The notes: generated from the sequence alone by a model not told the origin. DNA of 64,000 nt from Bacteroidales bacterium (GCA_017480245.1 JAFVBA010000013.1:1-64000), one strand, 5' to 3'. Shown: positions 44,587 through 54,942, counted from the first letter of the stretch. Numbers and translations: made by a program.

Positions 44587-47500
44587 TTATTCAGCAAAAC
44601 GACAAAGTATTTTCTTTGCCACAGAAACCTCTTTAACTTTGTCAATCATCAGTTGCAAAGTCTCGCCAGTCTCTTTCAATTGACAATGTTGCGGATATTG
44701 ATTGACAAAAAGCAAAACATTTTTGAATTTTCCCTCATCGGTAAAGCTAACCTTGGAAGAGGTAAAATAAAGTGTCATCTTTCCGCGTTTCAATGTCAAT
44801 TTCTCAATTCCCAATGACGTTGCAATCTTACGTATTCTCACAATATCAAACAAATCCAATGTTTGAGAAGGAATTTTCCCAAAACGGTCAGTCAGTTCTC
44901 TTATCAAAGCAGTCAGTTCCGCCTCTTCGGTCATAGAATCCAACTCTTTGTAAATCTTTAAACGCTCAGTAATATTAGTAATGTAGTAATCCGGTATCAA
45001 AACTTCCAAATCCGTTTCAATAGATGTTGAATGTTGAAGATTGAATGCAGAATAATCCGCACTTTCCCTGCTGTCAGTTCCCAATTCTTCGTTTAACTCT
45101 TGCATAGCCTCAGCAAGAATTTTATTATACATATCGTAGCCTATTTCAGATATGAATCCGCTTTGTTCTGCTCCCAAAATATTACCAGCACCTCTAATAT
45201 CCAAATCTCGCATTGCGATTGCAAATCCGCTTCCTATGGAAGAAAACTCCTCAATTGCTGACAAACGTTTGTGAGCCTGCTCTGTCATAATATCTTTTCC
45301 CGGTACGAGCAAATAACAATAGGCTTTCTTATTGCTTCTTCCCACTCTGCCCCGTAATTGATGCAAATCACTCAAACCATAGTTCTGTGCATCATTTATA
45401 ATTATAGTATTGGCATTCGGAATATCCAATCCGTTTTCAACAATGGTCGTTGCAACCAAAACATCATACTCTTCATTGATAAAATCCATCATTATGTTTT
45501 CCAATTGCTGTCCTTCCATCTGACCGTGTCCCACACAAACCCTTGCACTCGGCACCAAACGTTCTATAAGTGAAGCAACTGAATAAATATTTTGCACTCT
45601 GTTATGAACAAAGAACACTTGACCACCACGAGATACCTCTTGCATGATAGCATCTCGGATAACAGCTTCGTTAAACGTGCAAACTTCGGTAGTAACAGGC
45701 TGACGGTTAGCGGGAGGTGTGGAAATAACGGACAAATCCCTTGCTCCCATAAGAGAAAACTGCAATGTACGCGGAATAGGTGTAGCCGTAAGAGTGAGAG
45801 TATCCACATTGACTTTCATTTGACGCAATTTCTCTTTCATACTTACGCCGAACTTCTGCTCTTCGTCTATAATAAGAAGCCCTAAGTCCTTAAACTGAAC
45901 TTCTTTTCCGACAATCTTCTGCGTACCTATCAATATATCTATTTTACCTTCCTTAAGATCTTTGAGAACTTTGGTTTTATCTTTGGCAGTTCTAAATCTA
46001 TTAAGGTAATCTACCCTGCAAGGCATATTTTGCAACCTTTCGGAAAAGGTCTTGTAGTGTTGGAAAGCGAGAATAGTCGTCGGGACTAAGACTGCTACCT
46101 GTTTGGAATCGCAAACGGCTTTAAAGGCTGCACGGATTGCCACTTCGGTTTTTCCGAAACCTACATCACCGCATATTAATCTGTCCATAGGATAAGGTTT
46201 CTCCATATCATTTTTGACAGCCTTCGTTGCTTTGTATTGGTCTATCGTGTCCTCAAACATAAAGGAGGCTTCCAGTTCGTGTTGTAAGTAATTATCCTGC
46301 GAATATTGAAATCCTTTGCTCGCTTTTCTCTCGGCATAGAGTTTTATCAAGTCTTTAGCAATATCTTTAACCTTTTTCTTGGTTTTTTGTTTCAATTGCT
46401 GCCAAGCATTAGACCCTAAACGGTTAAGTTTCGGCTCAGTACCCTCGGCGCCTGTGTATCTGCTGATTTTATGCAAAGAATGAATGGAAACATACAACAC
46501 GTCATTATTTTTATATATCAAACGTATTGCCTCCTGCCACTTACCGCCGACATCAATCTTCTCCAAACCGGAAAACATTCCCACTCCGTAATCTATATGT
46601 GTAATATAATCTCCGGGTTTTAAGGTTACAAGGTCTTCCAAAGTCAGTTTCTCGTTGTCATCTGCCGAATCCTGCAATATATATCGGTGATAACGGTTGA
46701 ACAGTTGGTGGTCGGTATAATAAACTTCCTTTGTTTCATTATCAACAAAGCCTTTGGAAATACTAAACGGCAGATAATCAACTTTAATTATCCTATCGTT
46801 TGAAGTATATTGTTCAATTATCTTCTCTATTCGTTGTTTCTGCTTATCGTCTTTGACTAAGAAATAGTTTTTATAGCCTTCCAATGTCAGTTGTTCCAAA
46901 TTGTCGGCAACCAAATCAACATTCTTATTAAACATTGGCTGCTCCTGGGTGGAATATTCAAACTTTAAGTAGCCGCCATCAAAATAAGACAAACCTGATT
47001 CTACAATATTGTATCTGCTTATTTGATTTATTACCTCTTGTTTGGTTGAAAAGATTTCCTTAGGCGGCAATTTCTCTATCGCACTCTCACTTTCTTTGTA
47101 AATACTCTCGGCTAAAGAATAGTAATCTGCAATCTTCTGTGTTGTAATTGCCAATTCCTTAGTCCAAATAACCGTATCGGCATCAAAATAAGATAAAAAA
47201 TTCTCAGGTTTTGTCTCTTGAGTATTTTTAGTATCCTGAAGATTAGGAACAATAACCAATTTATCCATTTGATTTATACTCATCTGAGAGACAACATCAA
47301 AACTCCTTATACTCTCAACCTCATCGCCTGACATCTCTATACGATAAGGTTTCTGCAATGAATAAGAAAATACATCTATTATACCTCCCCTTATTGCATA
47401 TTCGCCGCTACGGGTAACGAAATCAACTCTTTCAAAACCAAATTCATCTAATATATCAATCAAATTATCTACCGATAGCACATCTTTACGTTTTATTGTC

Positions 47501-47943
47501 GTGGAGTGCGATTCTATTTGTTTTTTGCCTGCAACCTTTTCACACAATGCCTCTGCGTAAGTTACAACTATCAATTTCTCGCCGTTATTTAGCCTATTGA
47601 GTGTTTCTAAACGCAATATAACGTTGGCACTCTCGGTTAAATCACTACTGTAGGGTTTCTTATTGGTCGCAGGATAGAAAAGAACGGATTTTTGAGTGTA
47701 ATCCAACTCAGTTTCATCAAAAAGAGCTTCCAAATCATTGGAAAAATATGCCGCACTTTCCTTATCTGGTAAGATAACCAAGTGATTGAATTCCTTAGTC
47801 ATTTGTCTGGCAGCGGCAACAATAAAAGCAAAAGAAGAACCACCCAAAGAATTTATATTGACTTTGGAATTATTCTTTGTAATCTCCTTTACCAACTCCT
47901 TTATTCTAATACTCTGAAAGTACTTTGCCACTACCTCTTTCAT
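44587..47943 (-). CDS. mfd: Transcription-repair coupling factor
   Basis: A 1118-residue DNA translocase that removes stalled RNA polymerase and recruits UvrAB. The N-terminal UvrB-like modules (about 1-400), the CarD-like RNA-polymerase interaction domain (about 445-520; TLKPGDYITHIDYGVGMFSG), and the RecG-type motor with Walker A GDVGFGKTE (about 590), DEEQKFGV and SATPIPRTL-type motif are present; the TRCF domain ends it (about 960-1118). A -7 box ends only 7 bp before the ATG, so the transcript is nearly leaderless. Confidence 0.96.
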   Translation of the reverse strand: MKEVVAKYFQSIRIKELVKEITKNNSKVNINSLGGSSFAFIVAAARQMTKEFNHLVILPDKESAAYFSNDLEALFDETELDYTQKSVLFYPATNKKPYSSDLTESANVILRLETLNRLNNGEKLIVVTYAEALCEKVAGKKQIESHSTTIKRKDVLSVDNLIDILDEFGFERVDFVTRSGEYAIRGGIIDVFSYSLQKPYRIEMSGDEVESIRSFDVVSQMSINQMDKLVIVPNLQDTKNTQETKPENFLSYFDADTVIWTKELAITTQKIADYYSLAESIYKESESAIEKLPPKEIFSTKQEVINQISRYNIVESGLSYFDGGYLKFEYSTQEQPMFNKNVDLVADNLEQLTLEGYKNYFLVKDDKQKQRIEKIIEQYTSNDRIIKVDYLPFSISKGFVDNETKEVYYTDHQLFNRYHRYILQDSADDNEKLTLEDLVTLKPGDYITHIDYGVGMFSGLEKIDVGGKWQEAIRLIYKNNDVLYVSIHSLHKISRYTGAEGTEPKLNRLGSNAWQQLKQKTKKKVKDIAKDLIKLYAERKASKGFQYSQDNYLQHELEASFMFEDTIDQYKATKAVKNDMEKPYPMDRLICGDVGFGKTEVAIRAAFKAVCDSKQVAVLVPTTILAFQHYKTFSERLQNMPCRVDYLNRFRTAKDKTKVLKDLKEGKIDILIGTQKIVGKEVQFKDLGLLIIDEEQKFGVSMKEKLRQMKVNVDTLTLTATPIPRTLQFSLMGARDLSVISTPPANRQPVTTEVCTFNEAVIRDAIMQEVSRGGQVFFVHNRVQNIYSVASLIERLVPSARVCVGHGQMEGQQLENIMMDFINEEYDVLVATTIVENGLDIPNANTIIINDAQNYGLSDLHQLRGRVGRSNKKAYCYLLVPGKDIMTEQAHKRLSAIEEFSSIGSGFAIAMRDLDIRGAGNILGAEQSGFISEIGYDMYNKILAEAMQELNEELGTDSRESADYSAFNLQHSTSIETDLEVLIPDYYITNITERLKIYKELDSMTEEAELTALIRELTDRFGKIPSQTLDLFDIVRIRKIATSLGIEKLTLKRGKMTLYFTSSKVSFTDEGKFKNVLLFVNQYPQHCQLKETGETLQLMIDKVKEVSVAKKILCRFAE

Positions 47944-47950
47944 AAGACTG

Positions 47951-47958
47951 CAAAGTTA
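47951..47958 (-). promoter_or_regulatory. -7 box of mfd, implying a leaderless or near-leaderless mRNA
   Basis: On the minus strand TAACTTTG followed by C ends 7 bp before the mfd ATG. Since transcription starts a few bases past this box, the leader would be zero to a few nucleotides. Confidence 0.6.
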
Positions 47959-48115
47959 CGAATAAAAAACGTAATAGTCTTACAATACAGCAATTTTTTT
48001 TCAACAAAGCAAAGAGTTTATCCAAATATCTTTATTTTGAGTTCTACTGCATTAAGATTTTCTTAGAACAAGTCCCCGACTGAGTTTCTATTTTCTGACA
48101 AAAAACTTTATTTAT

Positions 48116-48470
48116 TAAAGAATGGGACGTTATATTTGGGGATTAGAGGTGTAAAAAGGCAAAAGATTTTTGGAACGTTATCTTTTATGAAACGTTGTAT
48201 TTAAGGTTCTATAAATATTATATTAATTAATAATCAGCTATTTGCACACCATCAGTTAAACTTTACGTTTAAGTATATATTTTTTCATAAATACAGAAAA
48301 AAAGTTTAAAACTAAAAAAAGGTTACATAACGTTCCGGAATCCTTATGTACAATGGGCTTGGAACCTGTATGAAACCTCAAAATAACGTTCCATAGGTTA
48401 CATACTTTTTCGCCGATTTTCCCAAAAAACGCCGAAAAACGTAGGAACCTTACAAACATTAACGTTCCAA
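48116..48470. repeat. Interspersed GGAACGTTA / TAACGTTCC words, locus F
   Basis: GGGACGTTAT (about 48124), GGAACGTTAT (48172) and GAAACGTTG (about 48189) stand on the left. Their complements ATAACGTTCC (about 48328), ATAACGTTCC (about 48383) and TAACGTTCC (48460) stand on the right, with GGTTACATA words next to two of the right-hand copies. This is part of a 1036-bp stretch (47944-48979) with no convincing gene; a 75-codon minus-strand frame here follows the repeats. Confidence 0.65.
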
Positions 48471-48508
48471 AAATTCGCAACAATACAACAATCTTTTAAC
48501 CACTAAAA

Positions 48509-48589
48509 ATAAAGTGCCATTTCAGTAAGTTATTTTCTGAAATTAGTAAAATGTTTTCAGAAAAAGATTGCGTGATTCGGCTCTTTATT
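48509..48589. repeat. Palindrome with AATAAAGTGCC arms, locus G
   Basis: AATAAAGTGCC (48509-48519) is mirrored by GGCTCTTTATT (48579-48589) with one mismatch. Between them TTTCAG pairs with CTGAAA, and TTTTC words at 48533 and 48554 are 21 bp apart. It is the same family as loci B and E. Confidence 0.8.
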
Positions 48590-48649
48590 ACCCTTAATTT
48601 ATATTGACTGTGCGGCTCGTAACATTTTATTATAAGAAATTTCGGCGAA

Positions 48650-48852
48650 AAAGGGAGACACCTCTATGAAGTGTCACCCAGGTGTCACCAAGTTGCAACG
48701 CCTTTGTACATAAGGCTTGAGACACATGGTGACACCTTTTTTTAAAATTAAACTTTTTTTTTAAAAGAAAAATAATAAAAATTATCTCAGAGGTATCACC
48801 GATTATTTATAAGATATTGATTTCTATTTTATATGATAGGGTGATACTTCTT
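48650..48852. repeat. GTGTCACC / GGTGACAC inverted words, locus H
   Basis: GTGTCACC at 48671 and 48682 (11 bp apart) is mirrored by GGTGACACC at 48728-48736 around a TTTGTACATAAGG centre. The same core in reverse, CCTTATGTACAA, lies in locus F. A second, weaker pair is AGGTATCACC (48791) and GGTGATACTT (about 48839). Confidence 0.65.
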
Positions 48853-48879
48853 AGCAGACGTGGCACAAAAAAAAGAGTT

Positions 48880-48978
48880 TAAAATTTAGGGTCTAAAATT
48901 TAGAGCAGTACTCCGACTCTTTAAACTCTAAACATTAAACCCTAAACCTAATAAACTCTAAAGTCCTAAACTCTAAAT
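48880..48978. repeat. 7-bp CTCTAAA/CCCTAAA tandem words with inverted partner, locus I
   Basis: TAAA recurs at 48922, 48929, 48936 and 48943 (7-bp steps), then 48952, 48959, 48967 and 48974, giving CTCTAAA, CATTAAA and CCCTAAA heptads. The left side carries the complement, TTTAGGGTCTAAAATTTAGAG. It lies directly downstream of the SLC13 transporter gene and could also act as its terminator. Confidence 0.75.
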
Positions 48979-48979
48979 A

Positions 48980-50443
48980 TTATCCAAAATATCCGACTTG
49001 TCCTAATAAGAACAACAATACATATCCTAATACCATTCCTATGATACCCATCAACAAACCTATACGAAGCATTTGTTTTTGTTCCACCAAACCGGTTGAA
49101 TACGCGATAGCGTTAGGAGGAGTTGAGATAGGCAAACACATAGCACACGAAGCACTGATAGCAATACCGATAAGGATTGTAGCAACGCCGCCGATACCGT
49201 TGATAGTATCACCCATACCTTTAGCAACTAATGCAAGTATTGGAACCAACAGAGCAGCCGTTGCTGTGTTTGATATAAAGTTGGAAAGCAAATAGCATAT
49301 AAGTCCGGAGATAACCAATATCAACAACGGAGAGAATGAACCGAAAGGTATGCTTTCTATCATCGCTTTAGCCAAACCTGAACTGTTCAAAGCCAAACCT
49401 AATGCAAAACCGCCGGCAACCATCCACAAAACGTCCCAACTCAATCCCTGTAAATCCTTTGCTTTAATAACACCCGTGATTGCAAATACTGCTATCGGCA
49501 ACATTGCAACAGCGTTTGCGTTTATACCTGTTACACGGTCAAGTAACCACAACAAAACGGTAACTATAAACGTTACGGCAACAACAACAGTTCTCCAATC
49601 TTTCTTAACTTCACCCTCTATTCTCAAATCAATAGTCTTTGCTTTGAACGGGAACATCTTTTTCAAGAAGAACCAACCTATCAAAAGCAAAAGAATAGCG
49701 TAAGGCATCATTACTATCATCCATTGCCCGAAACCTATATTCATATTCAAACCTTCAGGATCATTCAAATATTTAAGCGCAATCATGTTAGGAGGAGTAC
49801 CGATAGGAGAACCCATTCCGCCGATATTTGCAGCGACAGGAATAGCCAATGTCAAGGCTATACGCCCCTTTCCGTCAGCAGGCAATGCCTTAAAAACGGG
49901 AGCAAGAAACGTTAGCATCATTGCTGCAGTTGCGGTGTTGGAAACGAACATTGAGAAAACGCCTGTTACAAGTAAGAAACCTAAAAGCACAATCTCGCTT
50001 TTCTTTCCGAAAGGTTTTAATAAGGAACGTGCAAATACAACGTCCAATCCTGTTTTACTTGCAGCCTCTGCCAATATAAATCCGCCTAAGAACAGAATTA
50101 CGATAGGGTCTGCAAATGTTGCAAGCAAGGCTTTGTAAGACAATAATTCTTCTTTCTCAAAACCTGTTGTCATCCATGCCAATGCGCTGTCGGAAGCAGT
50201 GAATAACAAAATACCGATAACTGCCACGGAAGTAGCCCAAGCAGGTATGCATTCGGTTATCCAGCTAATGATGGCAAAAGCAAATACTGCGATAATTCGG
50301 CGGTGAATAACGGTCAAGCCGTCTATACCGAATGAATTTAAGGGTAGATTCCAAATAATAAGTGTTATCAAACATGCCACGGCAAAGGAGATAAACTTTT
50401 TGGTTTTTAACCCTTGTACAAATTGTTGTGTTGATGTTGACAT
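48980..50443 (-). CDS. DASS/SLC13-family anion (dicarboxylate) transporter
   Basis: A 487-residue membrane protein with about 11-12 spans. The two signature repeats are NIGGMGSPIGTPPNMIALKY (about 210-229), with the second repeat's LPISTPPNAIAYSTG (about 434-448), and the SNTATAA motif occurs twice (about 169-175 and 394-400), as in the Na+/dicarboxylate VcINDY family. Probable substrates are C4-dicarboxylates or other anions. It has its own spacer of about 240 bp upstream, with an ACAGGTC/GACCTGT inverted word pair. Confidence 0.93.
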   Translation of the reverse strand: MSTSTQQFVQGLKTKKFISFAVACLITLIIWNLPLNSFGIDGLTVIHRRIIAVFAFAIISWITECIPAWATSVAVIGILLFTASDSALAWMTTGFEKEELLSYKALLATFADPIVILFLGGFILAEAASKTGLDVVFARSLLKPFGKKSEIVLLGFLLVTGVFSMFVSNTATAAMMLTFLAPVFKALPADGKGRIALTLAIPVAANIGGMGSPIGTPPNMIALKYLNDPEGLNMNIGFGQWMIVMMPYAILLLLIGWFFLKKMFPFKAKTIDLRIEGEVKKDWRTVVVAVTFIVTVLLWLLDRVTGINANAVAMLPIAVFAITGVIKAKDLQGLSWDVLWMVAGGFALGLALNSSGLAKAMIESIPFGSFSPLLILVISGLICYLLSNFISNTATAALLVPILALVAKGMGDTINGIGGVATILIGIAISASCAMCLPISTPPNAIAYSTGLVEQKQMLRIGLLMGIIGMVLGYVLLFLLGQVGYFG

Positions 50444-50628
50444 ATTGTTAATAAGTAATATTTTAAAATCTTTTACAGGTCTTATATTCTTTAAAGTTAA
50501 TAATAGATTTTACCGCTTTAGCGACCTGTATTAACCAAGTAGTAAAATCTTTGTAAAAAACAAGTTGCAAAAATAATAATTTTTTGCATTCTGACAATAA
50601 TTTATTGGATTATTTTTTAATAAAAACA

Positions 50629-50660
50629 GCGGACTTAAGTTAATCATTCCTCAAGTCCGC
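50629..50660 (-). terminator. Terminator of the AspT-like transporter gene
   Basis: GCGGACTT (50629-50636) pairs with AAGTCCGC (50653-50660). Read on the minus strand it follows the 50682-52391 stop by about 20 bp and is followed by a T-rich run. Confidence 0.75.
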
Positions 50661-50681
50661 AAATATAATTATTTCAAATCA

Positions 50682-52391
50682 TCAAAGACTAATAAGAATC
50701 AATATCTGTGCGGCAAAGATTCTTAAGAACATACTCAAAGGATAGACCGTTGCGTATGCAGTTGCAGGTTGGTCAGTTTCGGTTGCGCCATTCAAAAAGG
50801 CAAGTGCAGGCGGGTCGGTATGCGAACCTGCAATCATTCCTGCAATCGTATAATACGGGAATTTGAATACCAATCTTGAAACAAGTGATACTATAAATAT
50901 AGGAACAACGGTAATTAAAAATCCGTACAATACCCACATATAACCGCCATTGACGATAGTTTCTACAAAGGTATCACCGCAGGTCAGACCTACTGCCGCC
51001 AAAAACATGGCAATTCCTATTTCCCTTAACATCATATTGGCAGAAGAAGTAACGAATGTAACAACTTTGTACATAGGACCGAATCGCGAAAGAAGTATTG
51101 CCACAATCAACGGACCTCCTGCCAAACCTAATTTAACGGGTTGCGGTATGCCTGGGAATTTTATAGGAATCAAACCCAATACAACTCCCAAAAAGATTCC
51201 TAAGAATATAGGAATAAGGTTAGGAACGTCCAATTTCTTAAGCGAATTACCCAAGATGGAAGCCGCTTTGTTGATATGGTCTTCACTTCCAACCACTTTC
51301 ACACGGTCCCCTAACTGAAGTTGCAGATGATCATTAGGGACAAGTTCCACACCAGCACGAATAACGCGCGCAATAGTGATATTGTACAGCGTTTCAAGGT
51401 GTAAACTACCTAAAGTCTTACCTTGTATGGCTTTATTGGTAACAACTATACGGTGGGCTTCCAATCTGCCGTGGTCAATATTCCATTCCTTTTCTTTAAC
51501 CTCGCATTGTTCGCCCAATACCTTGATTATTTCGTCTTTATATTCGGGTAAAACCACAACGCGAAGGGTATTTCCTGTATTGATTACAGTATCTTTTGTA
51601 GCAGGAACTATTAAACCTTTGTCGTTTTTAATTCTCGTTATCGTAGCAGGCTTATCAAATAATTTAAGGAACTCTCCTATCGTCAGTTTGTCCCATTTGT
51701 CGTTGGTAACACGTATTGCTATGCCGTCAGGTTTCACTTTCGCTTTGTTTTTTGCGGCATCTTCTTCATTTTTTACGTTGATATGACAAATGCCTCTTAC
51801 TATCATTGGAACAAATATTATTCCTATAACAGCCAATGGGTATGCCACAGCGTAGGCTGAGGATAAAAACGCACTCTCTTTGCCAGCGTCATTAAGGGTT
51901 TGTTGTGCCGCACCTAAGGACGGGGTATTGGTTACTGCACCTGTCATTATTCCTGTCATAACATCCAACGGCGTATCAGTTACAACGCTTATCACCGCTG
52001 TAACAATGCACGCAAGGATAATGACACTCAATGCCATCATATTCAGACTTAATCCCCCTTGACGCAATGAGGAAAAAAAGTTAGGACCGACTTGCAAACC
52101 GATAGCATAAACGAAAAGAATCAAACCAAATTCCTTTATAAATCCGAAAATCTTAGGATCTACAAACATACGGTCGGTTATTCCGTTTGCGATAAGCAAT
52201 TGGTGTCCGAAATGGCTTAATATGATACCCACAAACAGCACCCACGTTATGCCTAAACTAATTCCTTTGATTTTGAATTTTCCTAAATAAATACCCAGAC
52301 AGATAGTTATTGCCAACATCAGCATTGTCTGTCCGATAGTTGAGGCTTTGTCTCCGATATTAAGGAAAATTCCTTCTAACCATTCATTCAT
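50682..52391 (-). CDS. AspT/YidE-like AAE-family transporter with RCK domains
   Basis: A 569-residue membrane protein: an N-terminal half with about five spans (EFGLILFVYAIGLQVGPNFF; GAVTNTPSLGAAQQTL), two central TrkA-C/RCK domains (about 215-370), and a second membrane half repeating the pattern (GLAGGPLIVAILLSRFG; GSHTDPPALAFLNGAT). The paired TNTPSLGA / HTDPPALA motifs are typical of the aspartate:alanine exchanger family (YidE, YbjL, AspT). The substrate cannot be told. The 261-bp upstream spacer holds a CGGATAA/TTATCCG inverted pair (52532-52576). Confidence 0.9.
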   Translation of the reverse strand: MNEWLEGIFLNIGDKASTIGQTMLMLAITICLGIYLGKFKIKGISLGITWVLFVGIILSHFGHQLLIANGITDRMFVDPKIFGFIKEFGLILFVYAIGLQVGPNFFSSLRQGGLSLNMMALSVIILACIVTAVISVVTDTPLDVMTGIMTGAVTNTPSLGAAQQTLNDAGKESAFLSSAYAVAYPLAVIGIIFVPMIVRGICHINVKNEEDAAKNKAKVKPDGIAIRVTNDKWDKLTIGEFLKLFDKPATITRIKNDKGLIVPATKDTVINTGNTLRVVVLPEYKDEIIKVLGEQCEVKEKEWNIDHGRLEAHRIVVTNKAIQGKTLGSLHLETLYNITIARVIRAGVELVPNDHLQLQLGDRVKVVGSEDHINKAASILGNSLKKLDVPNLIPIFLGIFLGVVLGLIPIKFPGIPQPVKLGLAGGPLIVAILLSRFGPMYKVVTFVTSSANMMLREIGIAMFLAAVGLTCGDTFVETIVNGGYMWVLYGFLITVVPIFIVSLVSRLVFKFPYYTIAGMIAGSHTDPPALAFLNGATETDQPATAYATVYPLSMFLRIFAAQILILISL

Positions 52392-52652
52392 AATCTTGTT
52401 ATTTTTTCAATTGTTGCTTATTATTTCTATTTTAATAAACCTCAATAACGGAATAAACATTTTTTTATTACATTTCAGTTTTGCTTTTTTTGAATTTTTT
52501 TTTGCTTTTTCTCATCATTACTCCACTCCTTCGGATAAAATTTCATTGAAAATTCTTTCTATTAAAACCTTATCCGATAGGGCGGCAAAAATATTCCCTA
52601 AAGTGTCATTATTATGTAAAAAAGCAAGTGAATTTTGCGAGATAAAGCAATT

Positions 52653-54935
52653 TTATTTCTGTATTGCTCCGATATCAATACTATTTACGTTCTCCCAACC
52701 CTGCATAGTGTTCTCTTCACCGTAACCGATAACAACAACATTCTCTTTACTCATTCCTTCTCTAACCAATATATCGGCGATTTGTATTGCCTGTTTGTCC
52801 GAAAGAGCTTTGGCTTCCAATTTTTGTGCAGGTTTTACAGCATGAACACTTATTGTCAGAATGTAAGGCGTGTTTTTGAAACCGTTTGCCAATAATCCCA
52901 AATTCTTTTTACCAATCTGAGTGATATTTCCCGATTCGTCAAAAGGAGAATGCAGAGTTACCAGATTTTGTTTTGTAACCATCTGTTCTATATTGTACAT
53001 CTGCGGATTGTTATCACTAATCGGTGAGAAATAATTGCGCCGGTGGCAATTCATTACCACATTCTTTTCAGGTTTAAGAAATGCAAAAAATCCTTTTTCA
53101 TTAGGGTGAATAATATTTTTCAGAGCCAAAGTCTGTTTATCGTAAATAAGAATTGCAGTAAGTTGAGGCGAAGTCAGATTTTTGGTATCAATTTTACCTG
53201 TAACCCATTCAAAATCCGTCTTTCCTTCCAAATAAATATTGTTTTCTTCTTTAAATCCGTCATCTTGCGATATTACTATCATATTATCCGACAATGCCAC
53301 CACATAATCGTTATCCTTTGTGTTGAAATCCTCACTCAACAAAACTGGTTCGCTCCACGATTCCCAATCATTTACATCTTGGCGGAATGAAACGTAAATA
53401 TCTTTCTTGCCGAAGTTGAATCCACGGTCGGAAGAGAAGAACAGAGTTTTTTTATCCTTGGAAAGAACAGGATTACATTCATCATAACGGCTGTTAATCA
53501 TTGAAGGCAATACAAAAGGTTCGCTCCATTGTCCGTTTTCAAGCAAAGAAACGAAAATATCTCTGTTTGTCGTTCCTGCAAACCAACCGTAGCCGTTGGT
53601 ATCTGCAAGAGCAAAGATTTTAACGTCATTATGCCCTGTTTTTATCTCACCGTTTTTTTCCGTCAATACGAAATTCATCTCCATATTCTGCGCATTTTTG
53701 AATTGCAAATAGGAATAATCGCTGTTTAATCCAAAATTCACTGCCTTATTCTTAGGTTGCTGAAAATTTAATTCCTCAAAGGTTTCAAAAATCTTTGCAG
53801 AAGTATGGGCATTAAGGTTTTTAAACATATTTTTATTCTTTTTGTAGTCTTCCAATGTAAGTTTCGGTTTGTTTTTAAGCGCTTCCAATATCTCGGCTTT
53901 GGATTTTGCTTCCGCTACATCATTATTCTCCGCTAAAGATGGAAATGTTTCAATAAGCATATTAATATGGTGCAAATCCAAATCGGAAACGTATCTCTTG
54001 GCAAACTGTTTCAAAAGGTTTTCATCGGGTTTTATCTCCTGAATCTTCTGCATAGCAATCAAAGAATAATGCTCTGTTGCGGTAAATGTAAGTTTGTCAA
54101 TTACCTCTTTGTAATTCTTATCTGAGGAAGTGGTGTTATTCAAATAAAACAACATATCGGTAATACTTCCTTGCGCTACGTATTGTTCATATTGCACTTT
54201 CTCTATATTTGTTCTCGCCATACGGACATAATCGCCCTCAGGAAATTCCTTAATATAGTTCATATACGAATCAATAGTGTTTAACTTAAGCGCTTTTGAG
54301 AATGAAAGACGGTCAATTTCGCTTAAGGCTTTGGATTTGTAGGTATCAGAAGAAGTAGTTGCGGCAAAAGATTTCAAAGAATCAATATTACCTTGCTGAA
54401 TATAGTATTCCAACAAATGTTCATTCAACCAAACCAATGCATCTTCCCTTTGTGGTGCGTCAGGATAGGAGTCTATGAATTTTTTATACTCTTCGATGGA
54501 TTGATTTTCCTGTAATCTGTCGTAAGCTAACTGGTTGCGGATACGTTTAGCCTCTTTATTCAAGTCAGGTAAGTCCTGCGTCAGTTCAATATACCTGTTA
54601 AATCTATCAATACTCTTACTTTGATATACATTTGCCAATACCTCTTTTGCAAGTGCAGAAGTTTCTGTTTTTTTCTTCGCAACCTTATTATATTCTACCA
54701 AATAATGATAAGCAATTAAAGAATCTCTCTCCGCATTATCCTTATTAATATAATAATTGTACATTATATAATAGTAATCGTCGGTATTAGTGTCCTGAGC
54801 AAAGGCTTTGCCCGCAAGAGATTTAGCTTTTGAAAATTCTCCTTTATCAATCAATTTGATTATATCGTCAGTCTGCGCAAAACATAGCGTTGGCAAAACA
54901 CTTAAAGCAAATATCACTACAATTATTCTTCTCAT
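52653..54935 (-). CDS. TPR-like / WD40-PD40 / OmpA-like envelope protein
   Basis: About 760 residues from the ATG at 54935 (an earlier ATG gives 771 and would overlap the next gene). Signal peptide MRRIIVVIFALSVLPTLCFA. Residues 25-360 are helical, TPR-like repeats. A PD40 propeller follows (about 385-600; YDECNPVLSKDKKTLFFSSD and NDYVVALSDNMIVISQDDGF). The C-terminus (about 690-760) is OmpA-like (LSDKQAIQIADILVREGMS, then VVVIGYGEEN), suggesting peptidoglycan binding. The order TPR, propeller and OmpA recalls type IX secretion PorE-like proteins, without proof. It ends 7 bp after the adjacent 878-aa gene. Confidence 0.75.
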   Translation of the reverse strand: MRRIIVVIFALSVLPTLCFAQTDDIIKLIDKGEFSKAKSLAGKAFAQDTNTDDYYYIMYNYYINKDNAERDSLIAYHYLVEYNKVAKKKTETSALAKEVLANVYQSKSIDRFNRYIELTQDLPDLNKEAKRIRNQLAYDRLQENQSIEEYKKFIDSYPDAPQREDALVWLNEHLLEYYIQQGNIDSLKSFAATTSSDTYKSKALSEIDRLSFSKALKLNTIDSYMNYIKEFPEGDYVRMARTNIEKVQYEQYVAQGSITDMLFYLNNTTSSDKNYKEVIDKLTFTATEHYSLIAMQKIQEIKPDENLLKQFAKRYVSDLDLHHINMLIETFPSLAENNDVAEAKSKAEILEALKNKPKLTLEDYKKNKNMFKNLNAHTSAKIFETFEELNFQQPKNKAVNFGLNSDYSYLQFKNAQNMEMNFVLTEKNGEIKTGHNDVKIFALADTNGYGWFAGTTNRDIFVSLLENGQWSEPFVLPSMINSRYDECNPVLSKDKKTLFFSSDRGFNFGKKDIYVSFRQDVNDWESWSEPVLLSEDFNTKDNDYVVALSDNMIVISQDDGFKEENNIYLEGKTDFEWVTGKIDTKNLTSPQLTAILIYDKQTLALKNIIHPNEKGFFAFLKPEKNVVMNCHRRNYFSPISDNNPQMYNIEQMVTKQNLVTLHSPFDESGNITQIGKKNLGLLANGFKNTPYILTISVHAVKPAQKLEAKALSDKQAIQIADILVREGMSKENVVVIGYGEENTMQGWENVNSIDIGAIQK

Positions 54936-54942
54936 TTTTTTC

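Noticed and set aside
48256-48483. 75-codon minus-strand frame in the 1-kb spacer
   Set aside because: It follows the GGAACGTT repeats; composition is not protein-like and no start signals are seen.
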